NCBI GenBank assembly: GCA_902578675.1 | Contig: CACHDV010000003.1 | Coordinates: 1-47,722, forward strand | Length of the DNA stretch: 47,722 nt | Direction of reading: 5' to 3' | Origin: an uncultured Alphaproteobacteria bacterium | GTDB taxonomy: Bacteria; Pseudomonadota; Alphaproteobacteria; Thalassobaculales; Thalassobaculaceae | Shown: positions 44,588 to 47,722 of the stretch, piece after piece | Layout: each line of letters starts with the position of its first letter | Numbering within the stretch: the stretch's first letter is position 1 | Program-made: the position numbers and the translations under genes | The notes under the pieces: generated by a model | Databases searched by the model: none | What the model was told of the DNA's origin: nothing | Seen by the model: only the letters and a program-made list of their open reading frames with translations

Positions 44588-45451
44588 ATGTCGTCTACTG
44601 AATGCAAGCAACTTCATAAAGATTTTGGTTTAATGGTTACGGGGTTATCGTTGAAAGATGATCTCAGTAACAATGAAGTGCTTCAAATAAAAGAATGGAT
44701 AGACAATTATTCCTTAGTTGTTTTCCCTAGCCAGCATCTAAATGACCAGTCTCATTTGGAATTTACGAAAAAGTTAGGCGAACCTGAACCAAATCACGTT
44801 TCTTTGGGAAGAGACGGCGTGGTTAACTATTTTGGAACCATTGGAAATGTACAACCAGACGGTAGTGTCGCAGGCAACAGTCACAAACAAACGCGTTTTT
44901 TGACAGGGAATAATATGTGGCATTCAGACTCTTCTTTTCGTAAAGTTCCGAGTTTTGTATCAATAATGTCAGTTTATGAGGTGCCGGAGCATGGCGGTGA
45001 CACGGAGTATGTAAGTGCTCGGGCTGCTTATTCGAGGCTGTCTAGTGAAGTTCGAGAACTGATTGAGCCTCTGGAAGTAATCCACGATTATGTTTTTTCT
45101 CGATCAAAAGTCGCAGATGTCGACCCGGCACACGCCGCCTCACTTCCTCCCGTTCATCAGAAGCTCGTAAGAAAGAACCCAGCCAATAAGAAAAAGAACT
45201 ACTATATTGGATCTCATGCGAAATCCATAGCGGGTTGGGCAGAAGACGCGGGAAGGCAACTTTTGGATGATCTCCTGGTAAAAGCAACACAGCCAGAATG
45301 CATTTATACCCACGAGTGGCAACCCGGCGATTTAGTGATTTGGGACAACCGGTGTCTTCTCCATCGTGGTACAGGTTACGATGCAGACAAATACAGGCGC
45401 TTGATGCGACAGACAAGAGTTTGCGGTTGTGGTCCTACGCTCGACGAATAA
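44588..45451 (+). CDS. TauD/TfdA-family 2-oxoglutarate dioxygenase
   Basis: 287 residues, Fe(II)/2-oxoglutarate oxygenase. Iron ligands are His112 and Asp114 (MWHSDSSF) and His259 (WDNRCLLHRG); Arg274 or Arg277 (MRQTR) binds 2-oxoglutarate. The pattern MWHSDSSF...GGDTEY...ARAAY and the NRCLLHRG ending resembles TfdA, the 2,4-D etherase, more than TauD. A role in cleaving ether or sulfonate side groups is possible, but the substrate is unknown. The ATG is preceded only by an A-run with GGAAAAAA. Convergent with the cupin gene; an inverted repeat spans the junction. Confidence 0.87.
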   Translation: MSSTECKQLHKDFGLMVTGLSLKDDLSNNEVLQIKEWIDNYSLVVFPSQHLNDQSHLEFTKKLGEPEPNHVSLGRDGVVNYFGTIGNVQPDGSVAGNSHKQTRFLTGNNMWHSDSSFRKVPSFVSIMSVYEVPEHGGDTEYVSARAAYSRLSSEVRELIEPLEVIHDYVFSRSKVADVDPAHAASLPPVHQKLVRKNPANKKKNYYIGSHAKSIAGWAEDAGRQLLDDLLVKATQPECIYTHEWQPGDLVIWDNRCLLHRGTGYDADKYRRLMRQTRVCGCGPTLDE

Positions 45452-45484
45452 CGCCAGGTTGTGTTTCCCTAATTTAATCTGGCG
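45452..45484. terminator. Candidate bidirectional hairpin between convergent genes
   Basis: CGCCAG (45452-45457) and CTGGCG (45479-45484) form a perfect 6-bp inverted repeat, extendable by two more pairs past one mismatch, with a 21-base loop. It begins right after the dioxygenase stop and covers the end of the convergent cupin gene. No T-run follows on either side, so an intrinsic terminator is only one possible reading. Confidence 0.3.
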
Positions 45485-45983
45485 CTACCATGTAAGTGTC
45501 GCGGATAATATTATCCATGTTAATGCCCTCTACACGAATTAATTTTGTTGTATCCTTTCGGTAGGGTGAATGTAAATCGCCAATTTTGTAGGCGTAAGCC
45601 ATACCAGGCTCTAAAGTATATGTCTTTACTTTTTCCACCAGCCCAGGCTCATCCGACGTTGGCTTCTTAAGACATCTCCAGTCTGTCATCTCCGTCTTGC
45701 CAGCAGCTTGTCCATATACTGCCCAACTGGGGCCATGGTCGTGGGGAGGGCTGCCGCGCTCACCGGTATAAACATGAGCTAATATGCAAAACCCCAGATT
45801 GGGATCTTCATATAATATTTTCCGTGGTTCATTATTTTCCGGGCCTAAATGCTGTGAAATAAAATCTTGGTCATTGCAGGCTTTCGACACCGCCTGCCTC
45901 ACCTTTTCTAAACCATTGTCCCCGGGATCTGCTTGTAAAGCTTCGCGACAGTCGTCAGCAAATTGGTTTAGCGTGTAGCTCAT
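45474..45983 (-). CDS. Cupin-fold protein, cysteine-dioxygenase-like
   Basis: 169 residues. The cupin metal motif is seen as PPHDHGPSWAVYGQAAGKTEMTDW-like (two His plus a later Glu), with a third His in KIGDLHSPYR. The arrangement resembles thiol dioxygenases (cysteine or 3-mercaptopropionate type), but their diagnostic Tyr/Cys features are not certain here, so the substrate stays open. The ATG at 45983 follows AGAGAGG; an upstream ATG at 46037 has no ribosome site. A truncated amidohydrolase remnant lies just upstream on the same strand and may share its promoter. Confidence 0.75.
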   Translation of the reverse strand: MSYTLNQFADDCREALQADPGDNGLEKVRQAVSKACNDQDFISQHLGPENNEPRKILYEDPNLGFCILAHVYTGERGSPPHDHGPSWAVYGQAAGKTEMTDWRCLKKPTSDEPGLVEKVKTYTLEPGMAYAYKIGDLHSPYRKDTTKLIRVEGINMDNIIRDTYMVAPD

Positions 45984-46069
45984 CTCAATACCTCTCTCTA
46001 CGTTACTTCGACTTGAGTGGTGTATTACAACTTCCACTTTGATTTAATAGGAAGAGTATATAAAAAAAA

Positions 46070-46282
46070 TTAAAAGTTAACTATTTTTTTGAAAGATTTT
46101 TTCCGTTTCTTCCTTTTCTTTTTACTAATTTTTCCAGATCTCTCGGGGCGCCCCTCAGAGTCTTCGTCAGTTAACGCCTGTCTGTTATTGCCGCCAGCTA
46201 CGCCAGGCCCAATCTTTGCCATCTGCATAAGAGAGTCCCACAATCGATCACCATTTGTCCTTAAATTATTTTTTTGATCCAC
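46070..46282 (-). pseudogene. Truncated N-terminus of M20 amidohydrolase (hydantoinase/carbamoylase type) with Lys-rich tail
   Basis: 70 codons. Residues 10-46 (NGDRLWDSLMQMAKIG, then GGNNRQALTDEDSEGR) match the very start of Zn-dependent M20-family N-carbamoyl-amino-acid hydrolases/allantoate amidohydrolases, normally about 400 residues. After EGR the sequence breaks into a Lys/Arg-rich tail (about 50-66) and stops. Only 86 bases separate the stop from the cupin start, so the body has been deleted rather than frameshifted. The start is GTG with AGAGGG 8 bases upstream, so the stub could still be translated. Best read as a gene remnant; a repurposed small basic protein is the alternative. Confidence 0.6.
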
Positions 46283-46653
46283 AGCAATATCCCTCTGATT
46301 TTTCTCTGCGGGTTACACCCAACAACATCTACTAACTTTTAAATTATTCGCACTTTTGAGAAGATCCCTGTTTGTTTTACAAAAATATACTAAATGCCCG
46401 ATTTAATAACCAGAAATATTACAAGACATCATTATCTCACTTTGTCACACCTCGTTAGGTAGGATTTGGCTGCTGCTCTCTCCTCCCCTTTTCATTTGAC
46501 TATCTACGAGAGAAATGCCTTATGTACCGAAAGATGCGAAAAATCTACCCGACTAGTTTATCGTCAAACGATAGATGCTGTTTGGTCTAAATCCAAATTT
46601 ATCTCAAAAATGACCAAAAAAAAGATAAAAAAACGTCAAACCTTTTAGAAAGC
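46283..46653. other. Gene-free AT-rich intergenic stretch
   Basis: About 370 bases between the divergent amidohydrolase remnant and the helicase. The only open frame (46466-46648, plus, TTG start) has no ribosome site and an implausible composition, so it is not called. No tRNA, hairpin-T terminator or repeat was recognised. Part may be the 5' leader of the helicase mRNA. Confidence 0.5.
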
Positions 46654-47722
46654 ATGCTCGTGCACAAAACAACTTTTAATTGCCTCGGACTGACTGACCG
46701 CCTCGTTCAGACATTAAAAAAACAGCAATATGCTTTTCCTACACCAATACAAGAGAAAGCTATCCCACTCCTTATTGAACGAAACGACCTTCTGGGAATT
46801 GCACAGACGGGCACGGGAAAAACAGCAGCATTTGGCCTTCCAATTCTCCATCACTTGAGCCTGGAAGAAAAGAGGCCCGTGGCGAAATCTACCCGTGCTC
46901 TTATACTTGCACCTACACGCGAACTAGCAGTGCAAATAGGTGACGCATTAAAGGTGTACGGACGAGATATTCCCCTAAGACACACTGTTGTTTTTGGAGG
47001 GGTAGGGCAAAATGCGCAAGTCACGGCCATGAGACGCGGCGTAGATATTTTGGTTGCGACCCCGGGACGTCTATTGGATCTCTTTAATCAAAAACACATA
47101 CGACTTGATTTTGTAAGTTATTTTGTCCTCGATGAAGCCGACAGAATGTTAGATATGGGATTCATACATGACGTCCAGAAAATTACATCTTTACTGCCTA
47201 CTGAAAGGCAAACACTTTTATTTTCAGCCACAATGCCGCCGGGAGTAATCCGTTTAGCTAATAAAATTCTGCATAACCCCAGAGAAGTATCTGTTGCGCC
47301 AACTGCTACCCCTGTCAAAACGGTTAAACAAAAAGTTATATTCATAGATCGAGAGAAAAAAAGGAGTTGCCTTTTAAAACTTCTTCAAGAGGCGACGTTT
47401 GATCGAGTCATTGTATTCACAAGGACTAAGCACAAAGCAGGAAAACTTGCAGAACAACTTACTAAGTCTGGAATAAAAAGCGAGTCTCTACATGGAGATA
47501 AGTCACAGTCCGCTAGACAGAAGGCCCTAGAGTTATTTAAATCCGGAAAAGTTACCGTGTTAGTCGCAACGGATATAGCATCCCGCGGAATAGACGTCGA
47601 TGACGTGACACACGTGATAAATTATGAGCTGCCAGTGGTACCTGAGGACTATGTCCACAGGATCGGAAGAACAGCAAGAGCTGGCGCATCAGGTTCTGCG
47701 CTTTCATTATGTGATAAAAGCG
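46654..47722 (+). CDS. DEAD-box RNA helicase, RhlE-like (3' end cut by window)
   Basis: 356 residues visible, open to the right edge. Helicase motifs in order: Q motif FPTPIQEKAIP, motif I AQTGTGKTAA, Ia PTRELA, GG, Ib TPGRLLDL, II DEAD (in VLDEADRMLDMGF), III SAT, IV VIVFTRTK, V ATDIASRGIDV and VI HRIGRTARAG. The ATP-dependent RNA unwinding core is thus complete; the C-terminal extension that would separate RhlE, CsdA and others is outside. The short N-terminus fits RhlE. The ATG at 46654 has only a weak AGAAAG site close upstream. Possible role in ribosome assembly or cold growth. Confidence 0.95.
   Translation, partial: MLVHKTTFNCLGLTDRLVQTLKKQQYAFPTPIQEKAIPLLIERNDLLGIAQTGTGKTAAFGLPILHHLSLEEKRPVAKSTRALILAPTRELAVQIGDALKVYGRDIPLRHTVVFGGVGQNAQVTAMRRGVDILVATPGRLLDLFNQKHIRLDFVSYFVLDEADRMLDMGFIHDVQKITSLLPTERQTLLFSATMPPGVIRLANKILHNPREVSVAPTATPVKTVKQKVIFIDREKKRSCLLKLLQEATFDRVIVFTRTKHKAGKLAEQLTKSGIKSESLHGDKSQSARQKALELFKSGKVTVLVATDIASRGIDVDDVTHVINYELPVVPEDYVHRIGRTARAGASGSALSLCDKS

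Noticed and set aside
46466-46648. 60-codon plus-strand frame with TTG start before the helicase
   Set aside because: No ribosome site, composition unlike neighbouring proteins, Lys-rich end arising from A-runs.
1-47722. CRISPR arrays, tRNA/rRNA genes, insertion sequences, prophage
   Set aside because: No regularly spaced repeats, no tRNA T-loop pattern in intergenic DNA, and no transposase, integrase or phage protein among the translated frames.

Overview
The window is a continuous stretch of a moderately AT-rich alphaproteobacterial chromosome. The flagellar genes (DUF6468, MotE, FlgB-FlgC-FliE-FliQ-FliR-FlhB, with FliO/FliP divergent) and the recA-alaS neighbourhood suggest a Rhodospirillales-like or SAR116-like, probably marine, uncultured lineage. 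This assignment rests on gene order and protein style, not on a marker-gene tree. Genes are densely packed, and several junctions overlap by a few bases. TTG start codons recur (flhB, the NlpC/P60 gene, one histidine phosphatase).

Region 1 (1-12.7 kb) is flagellar. The left edge cuts fliM, which is followed by a DUF6468 membrane protein, MotE, two overlapping MotB-like proteins (one with the proton-channel Asp, one without) and a very large exported AMIN-like/TPR protein overlapping the stator gene by 4 nt. On the minus strand lie an FlhB-C-terminal-like protein, an unknown helical protein, FliO and FliP. Opposite them a sigma-54-type promoter drives flgB-flgC-fliE-fliQ-fliR-flhB. Together these encode C-ring, stator, rod and export-gate parts of one flagellum.

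Region 2 (12.7-25.4 kb) is mainly housekeeping. It holds recA (with candidate LexA boxes), alaS, a MoxR ATPase / VWA protein / NlpC-P60 hydrolase operon, two tandem histidine phosphatases, a class I/II aminotransferase, a small unknown protein, a biotin-dependent acyl-CoA carboxylase alpha subunit and ribosomal protein L32.

Region 3 (25.5-46.3 kb) is a catabolic, accessory-looking block with frequent strand switches. It holds an orphan molybdopterin hydroxylase large subunit with Gln at the usual catalytic Glu, two SDRs, an amidase, an EctD-like PhyH dioxygenase, an ADP-forming acyl-CoA synthetase, an AMACR-type CaiB/BaiF enzyme, an AMP-forming acyl-CoA ligase and a PEP-mutase-like lyase. It continues with BoxC and BoxB of aerobic benzoyl-CoA epoxidation, a class III cyclase with TPRs, a crotonase, a TfdA-like dioxygenase, a cupin and a truncated M20 amidohydrolase remnant. 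The likely theme is activation and breakdown of aromatic or branched carboxylic acids as CoA thioesters. BoxA, BoxD and a recognisable benzoate-CoA ligase are not in view.

Region 4 (46.3-47.7 kb) is a gene-free AT-rich stretch followed by a DEAD-box RNA helicase that runs off the right edge. I saw no tRNA, rRNA, CRISPR array, insertion sequence or prophage gene.
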